Source of the DNA: Termitomyces sp. T153
Taxonomy: Eukaryota > Basidiomycota > Agaricomycetes > Agaricales > Lyophyllaceae
Assembly (NCBI GenBank): GCA_018296165.2
Contig: JACKQL020000008.1
Coordinates: 434,001-498,000 of the forward strand
DNA length: 64,000 nt
Reading direction: 5' to 3'
The notes under the pieces were generated by a model. It searched no databases, had not been told where the DNA came from, and was given only the letters and a program-made list of their open reading frames with translations. Shown here in pieces: positions 23,161 through 35,100 of the stretch (positions within the stretch are counted from its first letter, which is position 1; every line of letters starts with the position of its first letter). The translations under genes were made by a program, and so were the position numbers.

Positions 23161-23387
23161 AGGATGAGAGCCACTGAACTTTATTGACATTGTTTGGACT
23201 TTTTTGAAATGTTCCAGCCTAATTATTACATTGTTAGATTTTATAATACTTAATAAAAATGTATATATATGATCTTAATATAAATTGAAATTGTAGGTTT
23301 GACTGCTAAAGCAATGTTCTTTGAAATTTTTTAACTCCTGTAGCTACAGTAACTCATTTGTGGTTGCATGCATATGATAGAAATACA

Positions 23388-24300
23388 ATGGCAATGTGGT
23401 CTATTGGTACTGCATTGTTACTTGGTATCAATTTCATGTGGCAGCTGCAGGTTTGACTCTTGTAACTGGCAATAGGTCACAACCTCATTTTTTTTCATCT
23501 TTTGTTGAACAAATGCAAGTTATTTCATTGAACAGGATGCCTGAAATACAATGCTATTACAATAGCAATGTGGTCTACTGGTAGTGTGTTGACACTTTGT
23601 CTCAATCCCATGTGGCAGCCACAGGTTTGACTCCTACAGTTGGCAATAATCATTGTGGAATATGGTTTTTGCATTCTTAGTAAAGGAAGTACATGGCATT
23701 TTTGTTTATGGTGTAATAAATATAATAGGATTACAATAGCAACATGGTGTATTGATACTGTGTTGTCACTTTGTATCAATCTTATATGGCAGCTGCAGGT
23801 TTGACTCCTGTAACTGCCAATGTTACTACCTTGTTTTGTATTTTTGACCTTGGTACTGCATTGACACTTTGTACTTTTACATCACACATTTCATACTGCA
23901 TTGTCACTGAAGCAAACACAGTTCTCTGCTGTAGTGGAATTGCATTTGAAGCTTGTTAGCTTTCTATCCCTTATGACCTCTGGGTTTGACCCCCAGTATT
24001 TGCATTATCAAGCACATTCCATGACACTATTTTGTCACATGTCTATAGTTCTGGTGGAAATGCCTTTCAAACTTTGAAGTCTTCCATCAGTCTGATCAAT
24101 GTATTGTGTTGGTTGCAGGTTTGACTCCTGTAGCTAGCAATGTCCATGCAAATATGGTGTAAATTTTTTGACAAACAATCATTTTCAATTGCATGTATGG
24201 AACACCTCCTATGGTGTAGTGGAATTCCCATTGAAGCTTTAAAGCTTTCCATACCAGCAGGTTTTGGGTTTGACCCCCTGTCCTTGCATTGTCTATCATG
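23388..24300 (+). ncRNA. Cluster of six tRNA-like (SINE-type) sequences
   Basis: Six segments carry internal Pol III promoter boxes in the right order. A-box-like TGGTCTATTGG (23397), TGGTCTACTGG (23571), TGGTGTATTGA (23745), TGCTGTAGTGG (23927) and TGGTGTAGTGG (24212) are followed about 50-55 nt later by B-box-like GGTTTGACTCC or GGGTTTGACCCC (23450, 23624, 23799, 23982, 24267). A sixth B box stands at 24119. The tRNA consensus is GGTTCGAnTCC, so the C-to-T change at its CpG is exactly what the regional decay would produce. Units 1-3 and 5 form one type, and 4 and 6 another. Spacing is about 175 bp among the first three. No intact cloverleaf is claimed. These are decayed tRNA genes or SINE heads. 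Confidence 0.6.
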
Positions 24301-24439
24301 TTCCATGCTCATTTTTTTTATTTTGTTTAACACCTGCAAAGTCTTTTTTTTTTTGAACCTTATTGGAGCTACTGAGCATTTCTGGAATAACAATATGCTA
24401 CAAGCAGACAAGCTGCACCATTGGAATGTCCTACTAGAA

Positions 24440-26510
24440 GTAGCACCAGATATCCACATTAGGAGCAACAGAAAATGAAATCCACTGGAATATGCAGTCT
24501 GTCAACAATGCCAGGCTGTTCAAGTGGATTTGTTGCAAGTACTACTTCTTGTTGGAGTTGTAGATCCCTGGATATAATGAACTGCATCCTCTTTCAATCT
24601 CTCTGCTTGAGATCTCCTTTGTCTCTTTGAGATGATTGGTAACAGATCAGGTGATGCCTTGCACTTCTGATGTGTCAGTTGATAAGATGGTGTTTCCTCT
24701 GTTTCTGTTTCATGTGAGTCCTCTTCCTGGTTGAGAATTTCAAGAACAGATCTAGGAACTGTGTAACAAAGAGACCCATCTGCTGAGCCATTGATTGGAG
24801 TTACTAGGTTATTCCATCCTCTTTGCTGTACCTGTTATATAGTGACATCATTGACAATCTCAAAACTTATTTGGAGATTAGACATGGGTGTGGTCCTGGG
24901 TTTGCCAGATGGATCTGGCTCTATAGTGCTGGTATTGCTGGCCAAATTGCCCAATGGATCTGGTTGGCTTATAATGCCAGATTTGCTAGATGGATTGGGT
25001 TGGTCTGCAATGCCAAGAGTGCCAGCAGGTTTGCCAGCCAGACCATTACTGGATGACCCAACATGCTTTTGTTTTCTCTAACATTCTCCTTTCTTTCAAG
25101 CTGCCTTACATGATGCAGCAGCAGCAGTCCTCTTTTCATGGTCAGCACAAGTGCTATACTCAGCAGGAACTCTGTCCTTATTCTTGTTGACATAAACCTT
25201 CCACTAGAAGGTATCACTGGATCCATGTTCTTCCTGATGATCTCTCCAGAACTTCAGAAGATGCAACAGCTCTGACTGACCAAGATTGTGGGGATCCTTA
25301 AATTTCAGTGATTCAGAAAGATATCTTGAATTGATAAATTCAGTACAATTCAACTGCACAGCATTGTATGGAGCCAATTTGTAACAGAAGCCTGAGGCAA
25401 TTTCTGAGAATTTTTAAGTGAGAAAGATTCAAAGAACCAGGACAACCAATTTACTATAATGACTGTTTAAGTAGTCTCAGACAAGCATTTCCAATTCTGG
25501 CTGAGTTTGGACCATGTTGCTTGGTGGAGGTGGATGTAGTATTGGGAAACCATCACTGTCTTGCTCAAGAGCAAGATCAGGACAGGTCAAAACAGAAGGA
25601 GTAGTGTCCTGTTGCAAGGTGTTATTTGTTGCTCTATATGTGCCCAGGAGAGCAGACATGTAGTCCACCATCTTCTGTTTTAAGTCACCTACAAGGTCAG
25701 GAAACATATTTTCAAATGAATACGAGTTGGTCTGTGTCAAGTGAGACATATTGTCATGTCTACAAGTACAACATAGTTAAAAAAAATTCAAATCTGGCAT
25801 AACATGCACCTACACCCTAAGAGTCATGCCTTTTTTAGCAATCCATCCTACAACAGTTCAGCTCAACATGCCCATCTCCTTAAAACAAATGATGTCTGCA
25901 TCATTAACTCATTTCAAACCATATTTGTCTGCCTTTCTAAAAAAAAACATCAGAACAGATCATGAGACAGATAGCAGATACCAGAGGCTGGAGGCTAGAG
26001 CAGATGGGAGACCAACAGCTCTACATTGGATGGGATCAGACAGTAGGCACTGAATAGCAGACAGCCAGTGGGCTGAGGAGCAATATGATGACTTTAGAAC
26101 AAAAAAAAAGACTACTCACTTGCATTGGATATCTGGCAGATTTCCTTTCTCACTCCACTGAGCAGCTGTCTTCTATAAGCAGTTTTCCTCCTCTGGACTT
26201 TGCTGATTCATAACATTTTTCACAGCTACATTGTACTGTGAAAATGCCTTTAGTTATGAGCTGTCAAAATCCTCAACACTCAGCAAGTTTTTTATCTCCT
26301 GATTGATTTTCTTTGACATTGTTTGCTGCACCATGTCCCTAACAGAAATTTGCATGAGTGCCCTTGGATCTTTATATTGGTTATATGGTCTCCAGAAATT
26401 TTTTATATAGTTTCCAAGCTTCTACTAAAAGGCATTAGAAGTCTGGATTTAGCAAATGTGAATGGGGACTCACCTTGATTTTCTCTGTCCCCATAAAGCA
26501 TGGCAAGGTA
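24440..26510 (-). pseudogene. Decayed repetitive mushroom ORF
   Basis: Minus frames include 25749-25477 (FPDLVGDLKQKMVDYMSALL). Further down, a Gly/Pro/Asp-rich tandem with GKPAGTLG and SNLQISFEIVNDVTI is followed by VTPINGSADGSLCYTVPRSV and a basic tail. The arrangement matches my memory of an uncharacterised repeat-encoded family of Agaricomycetes, but no enzyme domain is visible. CpG is depleted and stops are common. It ends near the KDZ fragment that begins on the other strand at about 26560. Confidence 0.4.
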
Positions 26511-26559
26511 AACTTTCATAGTAAAATTGTGCAACATATTATTGTTCATATTTTATAGA

Positions 26560-26752
26560 CACAGGCAGACTATCTCAATGACTTCATCAACTATGTTCCA
26601 CAGTTGCTCAATGATTTACTCAGTCATGAATCCATTGATGATATTAGCCATTGTCATGCATGTTCTGACAAACATCTTGCACAATGGCAATGCCATGATT
26701 ACATTGGTTCAAGACTTCTTTGTTGTAGGTGTTTATGGCTGAACACACCAAT
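26560..26752 (+). pseudogene. KDZ element CxC2 domain, first part
   Basis: The plus strand reads RQADYLNDFINYVPQLLNDL followed by CHACSDKHLAQWQCHDYIG and SRLLCCRC. This is the Cys-rich CxC2-type zinc cluster that precedes KDZ (Kyakuja-Dileera-Zisupton) transposases in basidiomycetes. The frame is cut exactly at the TSD (ccaat) of the chromovirus at 26753 and resumes at 32849. Confidence 0.7.
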
Positions 26753-27120
26753 TGTCAGAGGACTTCCATTTTTGACCTCTGCAGCTTGTTCCAATGCCTC
26801 TGCAGCTCACTCAACATCTCTGGAGCTCTTTTCAGATCTCCAGAGATCTTTGGAGACCCATGGGACTTTCTGTATTACCTCATTGATCACTCCTCTAGGG
26901 TTAGGAGTAGCTTCAGTCTTCTGTACAGTCATTCCCATGCCTCTGCCATCTGCTGATGCACTACATCAAGCAGCAGGGATCCTTAGACTTGCTCTCTTTG
27001 GATTCCCCTCTGCTAGGTGATTTAGTCACTGTTGTATTGTTGTCTACTTGCTAATATACTTTGGATTCCTCTCTGCTAGCTGCATGATTCAGATCTGCTA
27101 CTCCAGAGGTTGTCTTTATA
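26753..27120 (+). repeat. 5' LTR of chromovirus, 368 bp
   Basis: It begins TGTCAGAGGACTTCCATT and ends GGTTGTCTTTATA, where the 3' LTR has GGTTGCCCTTACA (the terminal CA has become TA). It is preceded by the TSD ccaat. It aligns with 32477-32843. Differences are mostly transitions. Confidence 0.9.
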
Positions 27121-27221
27121 GCAGAACAAGTCTCCTAGAACTAGTCTGGAAGCCCCTCATAGCTGCAGAGAACCTCTGAGCTGTTATCTGTTGCTTACCC
27201 ACCAGGACTAAGCACCACAGA

Positions 27222-28433
27222 GTTCTATGTCTCAGCCTGCCAGCCCAGACACCTCTGCAGAGGCTCTGGCTTCACAGGATGAAGTCTGGACCCACCTGCT
27301 ACACCTAGAAAACCAGGTGCAACTGACACAATCATTTCTTACCCACTATACAACCAAACTCTTCATCCTCTATCAAACTACAGATCTTATCTCCTAATCA
27401 CTCCAGGTGCTACTTGAGCACCTGTCCCCTACCTCTGCACCTCTCCTGGTTGTGGAACCTACTCTGACAGCTTCTGTATCTGTCTCTGCAGCTCCAGTGA
27501 CTCTATAACCACAGATTCCACACCCCACACTTCCAGACACATATGATGGTGCTTGCTCTAGTGGGGAACATTTTCTCCAGTCCTGCCTCACCTACATCCA
27601 CCTCAGCAGGGATGCCTTTGACTCCAACACATTGAAAATAGCCTGAGTACTGTTATATATGAAGGCCAGACATGCCTCCACCTATGTGTTGCAAGTCTTC
27701 TGTCACTTTAGAGGTATGGGAAGTTTCCTGGACTGGGCCACCTTTGAAGTTTTTTCTGCTTGACTCCACCAAAACTGCCACCTTGATGCTATATGACCAG
27801 GAGCAATATGGGCAAGAAAAGTGAATCCTGGACAAATACATTGACTCCTTTTAGGCACTGGTCAAGCAAGCTGCCTATCCCAATGGCCTTCAGTTATGCC
27901 TCATATTCTGGAATGACCTGCACTCCATGCTGGTGGAACACATTGACAATCTTGCAGAAGGCTTCCCAATGACAAAAGGATTCATTTGTGATATGAGGTA
28001 GCTCAGGATCAGTGGCAACTTATGGAGATTTAATGGGAGCTCCACCACATGCACCTTATGCTGTGCCTCATACTGGTCTCTAGCCCCCAATACTTTGTGC
28101 CTGCTTGCTCAGTGCCTGCCCCTACTCCAACCATTCCCATACCATGCCCCTTGCTGCTAGGCATCCCCATGGACATAGATACAGCCTAACAACTCTGCAC
28201 TGCACCATTACTGTGTCAGAGATGCAAGAAGCCTTAGCATTTCACATAACACTGCCCCTTAGGTCTGAAAGTGCATTATCTCTCCATGGCAGAGCAGGAG
28301 GAACTCCTCCTGCAATTGCTAGCTACAAAGGATGCTGCTGGAGCTCTGTTGCTGGATGAGCTGATGCTGGAGTTGACCTTGGAGGAGATCTACACTTGCA
28401 CATCACCCCCAAAACTGGAAGAGGATTTTTAGT
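27222..28433 (+). pseudogene. Chromovirus gag with CCHC zinc knuckle
   Basis: From MSQPASPDTSAEALASQDEV at 27231 the frame runs through a capsid-like region (DTYDGACSSGEHFLQSCL). It reaches a nucleocapsid knuckle at 28214-28254 with spacing C-x2-C-x4-H-x4-C, where two of the x positions are now stop codons. A hydrophobic/acidic tail follows (EQEELLLQLLATKDAAGA). Stops in the middle show that it cannot be translated. Confidence 0.8.
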
Positions 28434-28646
28434 TGAGCATTGCTGGGTACTAACAGGTTCTCATGTCTGTTGTTAGAAAATGGCATTGCTTTTCCTAATG
28501 CCTCTCATTCTAAGACAAAAGAACCTCAATATTCTCCTCCAGACATACAAATATCAATTCCAGAGCCTCCACCAAGTCCTTCAACCCCAGCTAGAGTCTA
28601 TTGGCACTGCCCCACCTGGGTGTGCCAAATGCCCTAGCAGTACATA

Positions 28647-31600
28647 ATGGCTTCAAGCCCATCCACCAACTTCCTGTGCCTTGATGTGGAGATAAAGATC
28701 ATGGACACCCAGCAAACTCACAGAGTCACTGCTCTCCTAGATAGTGGAGAGATGGGACTGTTCTTGGACTCAGAGTTTATCAAGTGCCATGGCCTGACTA
28801 TGCAGCCACTCTCCAAGTCCATTCCAGTCTTTAATATTGACAGAACACCTAATGAAGCAGGCACTATCAGCTCTATAGTTGACCTTGTCCTCCATTATCA
28901 AAACCATGTAGAGCATGCAGTCTTTGCTGTCACTAGCTTAGGTAGACAGAACATGATCCTTGGCTTCACATGGCTTTGCAAGCACAAACCCAAAGTAGAC
29001 TAGACCAAGAGCAAGGTAACAATGAGCAGATACCCTGGGAGGTGCTCCACCTATGCTATGGAGGCTAAAGAAGAATGCTGGGCTCAAGTTTGAGAGCATG
29101 CAGCCATCTGTATATGCCACACTAGCTCTGCCTCCTTCTCTAACCTAGACCTCCTGGATCCTCCACCCCTAGCATTCTCCCATAGAGAGGCCCTCTATGA
29201 GGACAACCAGAGTGGCAGCAGAGCCCTGGAGAAGGAATACAGAGGGGAGTTTAGAGGCACACTCAATTCAGAGTTCCTAAACAAAGCAGTAGAAGTGGAG
29301 GACCAGATTTATACCACCACTTTACATTTGCCACTCTCTACCATGGAGATTTGGGTGAGCCAGACCACATCCTAGTGACTGGCTCAGGCATTTGCTGCTA
29401 ACTCCACACTCTAGGAGTTCCAGAACATTGTACTCCCTTACCTCCATGCATTTGAGGATGTATTCTCCAAGGCCTTGTTTGACTCACTCCTGGAGCACAA
29501 GCAGTGGGACTACACCATTGAACTATTGCTAGACTCTATACTCTCCAGCTAAAAGGTCTACCCACTAGTGTCCAAGGAGCAGGATGAACTCAATGCCTTC
29601 CTATAGAAGAATCTAGACTCTAGTTTCATATGCTCCTCAAAATCTTCAATGGCTTTTTCAGTCTTCTTCATCAAGAAGAATGATGGCTTGCTCCAACTGG
29701 TCCAGGACTACCAGGTTCTCAATGCCATGGCTGTGAAGAACTGCTATCCTCTCTTCCTCATTTCTGAGCTCATCAACAACCTCTAGAGTGTGTGGTACTT
29801 TACCAAACTGGATGTCTGGTGGAGCTACAACAATATGTGCATCCAGGAAGGAGACAAGTGGAAGGCCACCTTCCAGACTAATCAGGGATTGTTTGAACCT
29901 CTTATTATATTCTTTGAACTCACCAATAGTCCAGCCACCTTCTAGATAATGATGAAGGACATCTTCCAAGACCTCATTGCCAAAGGTGTAGTGTGCATAT
30001 ATCTTGACAACATCCTCATCTACACCAAGACACTAGAAGAGCACCTCCAGATCATGCACCTCATCTTAGAATGTCTCTGCCAGCACCAGCTATACCTCAA
30101 ACTGGAGAAGTGCAAGTTTGAACAGACTTGGATTAAGTATCTTGGCCTAATCATCTCACACAGAACAGTGGAGATGGATCCAGTAAAGGTGGCAGGCATT
30201 GCAGAATGGCCAGAGCCCAAGAATAAAAAGGAGGTGCAGGCCTTCCTAGACTTTGCAAACTTCTACCAGAAGTTCATCCAGAACTTCTTGCACCATGCCT
30301 GCCCACTATTTGACCTCACTGGGAAGGATGTTGCATGGAGCTAGGGTTTTCCAGAGCAGACAGCTTTCAGCACTCTCAAGCATGCAGTCACCTCCAGACC
30401 CATTCTCCTCTTTCTGGATGACAACTCTCCCTTCCAAATCAAAGCTGACAGCTCTGACTTTGCCATTGGGGCAGTTCTCTCACAACAGTCCTCAGAAGAT
30501 GAAAAGTGGCATCTAGTGGCCTTCTACTCCAAGAGCCTGAATGCAGTGGAGCATAACTACAAGATCTATGACAAGGAGATGCTAGCTATCATCCAATTGT
30601 TTGAAAAATGGTAGCATTTTCTAAAAGGTGCATAGCACAAGTTCAAGGTCTGAACCAATGACAAGAATCTTGAGTACTTTCAAACAGCCAAGAAACTCAA
30701 TTGCCAACAAGCCTGATGGTTCCTCTACCTAGCCAACTTTGACTTTTCACTGCACCATAAGCCCAGCAAAACATGGAAAAACCAGATGCTCTGTCCTATA
30801 AAGTAGACTATAGCACTGGAGAGGAGGACAATAGCAACATTGTGCTTCTCCAGCCCAAATTATTTGTGATCTGAGCCATGGAAGGTCTAGCTGTCAAGGG
30901 AGTAGAGGTAAGCATCCTCTAAGATATTTGGCAGGGCAACTGGGATGGTCAGCAGGAGGAACTCATTGCTCAGGTCACCAGGGCATTGAAATTGGGGCAT
31001 ACCACAGGCACCAAATTAGTCTGCATAAACAAATAGGCCCTCTGAGATGGGATCTTGACTTTTCAGGATTGTATCTATGTGCCCAATATTCTGGAGCTCT
31101 GCCAGAGGATTGTAGAGCAATACCACAACTCCTGGATTGTTGAGCACTCTGGACAATGGAAAACACTGGAGCTGGTCTTATAGAATTACTGGTGGCCCCA
31201 GATGTCCCAGTATATTGGGTCCTACACTAGTACATGTGATCTCTGCCTCCAGACTCAGCTTCAGTGCCACCTCCCCTCTGGACAGCTACATTCTCTACCT
31301 GTCTCTACAGAGCAATGAAGTGTTGCCTCTGTGGACTTCATTATAGAACTCCCCAATTCCCACAATTACAACTCCATCATGGTAGTAGTGGACCTGTATG
31401 GCAAACAAGTGCACTTCATTCTGACTCACACCATCTGCTCTGTCATGGGCATTGCAAACCTGTACTGAAGGAATGTCTAGAAGCTCCACAGCTTCTCCAA
31501 TGCCTACATCTCTGATCAGAGCCCACAATTTGTAGCAGACTTCATTAAAGAACTCTACCAACTACTCAGCGTGAAGCTCCACACCTCCACTGCCTACCAC

Positions 31601-32440
31601 CCACAATCCAATGGCCAGATCAAACACTTAAACTAGGAGTTGGAGCAGTACCTCCACTTTTTCTGCAACAAATGCCAGGATGATTAGAATGAACTCCTCC
31701 TTGATGCAGAGTTCCAGTACAACAACTATGTCCATGCATCCACCTAAGTCTCCCCCTTCTTCCTCAACACTGGATGGCACCCACACATGAGTTTTGAACC
31801 CTAGGCCTGGCTCTCAGAGAATGAAGCAGTAAACAAGTCTATAGACCAAATAAAGAAGTCACAGAGGAGGCCCAGAAAGCTCTTGTGAAGGCAAAGGATG
31901 ATATGGTATGATACTACAACTGCAGGAGGACCCCAGCACTAAAATACCAGCCCAGAGATTGAATCTACCTGAATGCCTCTGATATTACAACTACTCAACT
32001 ATCGAAAAAGCTCTTGCACTGCCAACTGGAACTTTTTACAATGGAACAATAAGTAGTGCCCCTAGCCTATTGACTCTGGCTCCTCATAGGAATGTGCCAG
32101 CTCCATCTGGTGTTCAATGTGATCAAGTTGTCTCTGGCCCTGAAGGGCCCTATTCTGGGGCAACATCTGCTACCTCTGCCACCTCCAGTGGTGGTCAACA
32201 ATAACAAAGAGTATGAGGTGGAGGAAATCCTGAATAGTTGTTTATTCTGGTGGCAGCTATAGTACAAGGTGAAGTGAAAAGGTTACAGAATCAAGGACAT
32301 CTCCTAAGAACCATGGAAGAACATGCATGCTCTGGGGCTTATCTAGGAGTTCCATTGGAAGCACCTGGATGCACTATGCACTATCCAAGGAATCTATCCT
32401 ATCTCTCCAGTGGACCAAGCAATCCAGAACTTTTCTACCC
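28647..32440 (+). pseudogene. Chromovirus pol: PR-RT-RNH-INT-chromodomain
   Basis: Protease: frame 28647-29003 with LLDSGEMGLFLDSEFI (D-S-G kept). RT: VQDYQVLNAMAVKNCYPLFL at about 29700, KLDVWWSYNNMCIQEGDKWK, FELTNSPATF, then YLDN at 30000-30011 where YLDD is expected. RNase H: FQIKADSSDFAIGAVLSQ near 30434. Integrase: VVVDLYGKQVHF near 31385, ISDQSPQFVADF near 31512, then HPQSNGQIKHLN near 31600, where the catalytic Glu of GQTER is now Lys. Chromodomain: EYEVEEILNS, then YKVKWKGYRIKDI and EPWKNMHALG at 32205-32340. Numerous TAG/TGA stops. Most lesions are C-to-T or G-to-A. Confidence 0.93.
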
Positions 32441-32476
32441 TACACATTGAGACATCACATGCTAGAGAGGGGGTAA

Positions 32477-32843
32477 TGTCAGAAAACTTCCATTTCTAAC
32501 CTCTGTGGCTTATTCCAACACCTCCACAGCTCACTCAACATCTCTGGGGTTCTCTCCAAACCTCTGGAGATCTCCAGAGACCTGCAGGACTTTCCATATC
32601 ACCTTGTCAATCACTCCTCTAGGATTAGGAGTAGCTCCAGTCTTCTGTATAGCTGTTTTCATGCCTCCACCACCTGCTGATGCACTGCACTGAGCAGCAG
32701 AGATTCTTAGACTTGTTCTCTTCAAATTTCCCTCTGCTAGGTGATTAGTTACTGTTGTATCATTATCTACTTGCCAATATACTTTGGATTCCCCTCTACT
32801 AGCTGCATGACTCAGATCCACTGCTCTGGAGGTTGCCCTTACA
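32477..32843 (+). repeat. 3' LTR of chromovirus, 367 bp
   Basis: It begins TGTCAGAAAACTTCCATT after the purine tract and ends GGTTGCCCTTACA, followed by the target duplication ccaat. It contains a perfect 18-bp palindrome CTCTGGAGATCTCCAGAG near 32563. Confidence 0.92.
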
Positions 32844-32848
32844 CCAAT

Positions 32849-33090
32849 CCAACCCACTTCACTGATCAGAGATATAAAATGGCAAATACTTCTAGCCCAT
32901 GAACTTATCTGATGCAGGTGGCTATTTCTATACTCCCCACCATGCAATTCACAATTGCTATAGTAGCATGACCTGAGTGAATGTTCTTAAGGACTATGAA
33001 CAAAAAAATGACATTAAAGAGCAAGACTTCCTGCAAGCCATTAATATGCTCCTATGCCACCTAGTGCTGTGCAGGAAACCTAAAAAGAGA
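32849..33090 (+). pseudogene. KDZ element, continuation after chromovirus
   Basis: After the second ccaat the KDZ frame resumes with NPTHFTDQRYKMANTSSP. It then reads, in another frame, GGYFYTPHHAIHNCYSSMT and NVLKDYEQKNDIKEQDFLQA. This joins the CxC2 segment ending at 26752 and fits the linker found between the zinc cluster and the transposase core in KDZ proteins. It ends near 33090 where a non-coding repeat begins. Confidence 0.6.
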
Positions 33091-35095
33091 ACCTAACACT
33101 AGTCACTAGCTAGGGCAGCTGGCAGTAGAAAGTTAATATAGTTGAGAGTGAGTCAGTAACCATCCCAGAAAATGAGAGCAAATGTGGTAATGAAGTGTGA
33201 AGGAGAAAGAGTCACTATCACTAGCCTAAGTTGTCACAACCCACTCCCTAGACCCCAACACTGCCCCCAGCCCCCCCCAATGCTCTGCCAAACTCCCCAA
33301 CCCTCACCCACCCTCCATGCCCACTTCAGGCAACTCTGACACTTCCTCGGCAGACCCCAACAGCTCCTTGATCAACTCCGACGCCTTCTCCACAGCAGTT
33401 GATGCACCCCCTGAATTCCCCTGGACTCCCGAGGCTTTCCCCAATCCCGGAACAATCCGCTTCCCAACTGATCCCATCAGAATGTCACCGTGGCCTGTTC
33501 CAAGATTGCACCTGACAACTGTCAACTCTGCGCAGTTCCGTCAAGCCCACCACCATATCCTCTGCCCTCTGGAGCCGCCCAGTAGTAGGTATATAAGTTG
33601 TAGAGGAACCCCTAGTACTTTAGTCTTGATATTGCATTTACTGGTTTCCTATGTCTTGTCTTTTGTCTCATCACTATCTCTATTTTTAGTTTTGAATCTA
33701 TCTCTGTTCTCTGTCTCATCTCACCTCATCTCTGCTTTGTCTTAACTGTGTATAGTTCCTTTGTCTTCCTAAGTTCCTTTCATCTCCAACAACAGTACAA
33801 ACTCCGCGCATGTGCTACGACCCAAACATTCCTACGACAACCCCAGACCTCACTTCTGCTCAGCCCAGGAACTCCTCACGTCTTGGTGATCTCCTGTCAA
33901 ACTCTGGCTCCGCCCCCATCAACCGTGAAGCCTCTGCTTACCCCGCATTCTAATTGCACGCCCACAAACTTGCTCCGGCATCCGTCCAGGTTCAACAACT
34001 GGTATACTTGGTCTTAGATGCCCCTGAGCCACTCCGGACTTGCTCAGACCACCCCCTAGCTCCCCCTTGCAAGCCCCTCCGCACCAATACTGGATGCTTG
34101 GTTATAAGTGCAGGACATCGCGTCTGCTTAGTAAGGACTCACCAGTGTAGCTGAGCCCCATCGTCAGCGGAACCTGACATAAGTCACTAGGCGGTAATAA
34201 GAAGTCACTGATGAGATAAAACTAATGAAGACAAATATGTTGCTAAGGCAAAGCAAACTTTAATGGTGAAAGAGGAGTTGAATAGAGAATAGCATGGTGG
34301 GGGAATGACAATAAAGATACTGAACAGAGGATGAACACAAACTAATTGCTAACCACAGTCACTAGCATCACTGAGTCAAGATAACACTAAGGGCACCTGC
34401 AGTTGGTACCACACTAAGTTGAAGTCAAAGTTGGCAAGACTTGTTGCTAAGTTGTTGTCAATGGAGAGTGAGGGACAGAGTAAGCAATAGAGGCAAAATT
34501 AAATCTCAAGATGGTAAGCTTAGGGATAGAAGGGTTCAATTCAAGGGGATTGGATTCAATGGTAAGTATCTATGTACAGGCAGTATTCATATGGTTCAAA
34601 AGTATAGTATAGGAAAGTAAGCAAATAGTCACCACTAGTGACAGCATCTGCCAAAGTGTTTATGGTTCATACAAGGTGTCAATCTGTAACTAAGTGAAAA
34701 TACTAAGCAAAGTCTATGTGGTGTATAATTGCAATAAATCTCAAAAAGAGCAAGGTCCAATATCAATACCTGAAGTGTAGACACCATTCAAGTATGTTTG
34801 TAAGCTCAACAAGAAAAATGATAAGTAAGAAATTATGCAGCTGGCAATATGTCCATATATAGGGAAAGAAAGCTGCATTGTCACCAAGGAGTCACTAACA
34901 ATCATTGCTAAGAAAGGTCTCAGCCTTGTTGTTCTAGGTCCAAAGTCCAGACTCCATGTGATGTTCCTTGTGATTGGTAAGTCTCATGGTCACTAAAGTC
35001 CCATGCAAAGGCTATGTTGTTCCAGACCTTGGGGCTAGGCCTCACATGCTGAGTGTTGTGACTTGTGCCACATTGAAATAGTCAGCTGTCACAAA
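33091..35095. other. Non-coding repeat interrupting KDZ element
   Basis: No coding frame is supported outside the solo LTR at 33233-34179. The flanks carry the motif gtcact or agtcacta many times (33104, 33211, 34183, 34203, 34358, 34892 among others). This suggests a decayed repeat in which an older gtcgct motif lost its CpG. Because KDZ coding sequence lies on both sides (to 33090, from about 35101), this is best read as an insertion, but I could not define clean ends. Confidence 0.4.
33233..34179 (+). repeat. Solo LTR, 947 bp, same family as 5906-12334
   Basis: It starts TGTCACAACCCACTCCC and ends GCGGAACCTGACA, with the same TATA region (ggtatataagttgtagagg). The 5-bp duplication taagt is perfect on both sides (33228-33232 and 34180-34184), showing a single LTR left by recombination between the two LTRs of a former element. 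It is less CpG-rich than the LTRs at 5.9 and 11.2 kb, hence older. Confidence 0.92.
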
Positions 35096-35100
35096 GTCCA

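Larger units (their letters stand above)
26753..32843 (+). mobile_element. Ty3/gypsy chromovirus, full length, decayed
   Basis: A complete element of 6.09 kb. The LTRs are 26753-27120 and 32477-32843. A purine tract (agagaggggg, 32464-32473) lies just before the 3' LTR. The target duplication ccaat is perfect at 26748-26752 and 32844-32848. Gene order is gag with a CCHC knuckle, protease, RT, RNase H, integrase, chromodomain, the order of the chromovirus clade. Every domain carries stops and lost catalytic residues, and CpG is almost gone, so it is dead. It sits inside a KDZ element. Confidence 0.95.

Noticed and set aside
23388..24300. Functional tRNA genes
   Set aside because: The B boxes have lost their CpG, acceptor stems do not pair convincingly and no unit folds cleanly by eye. 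They are reported as tRNA-like relics only.
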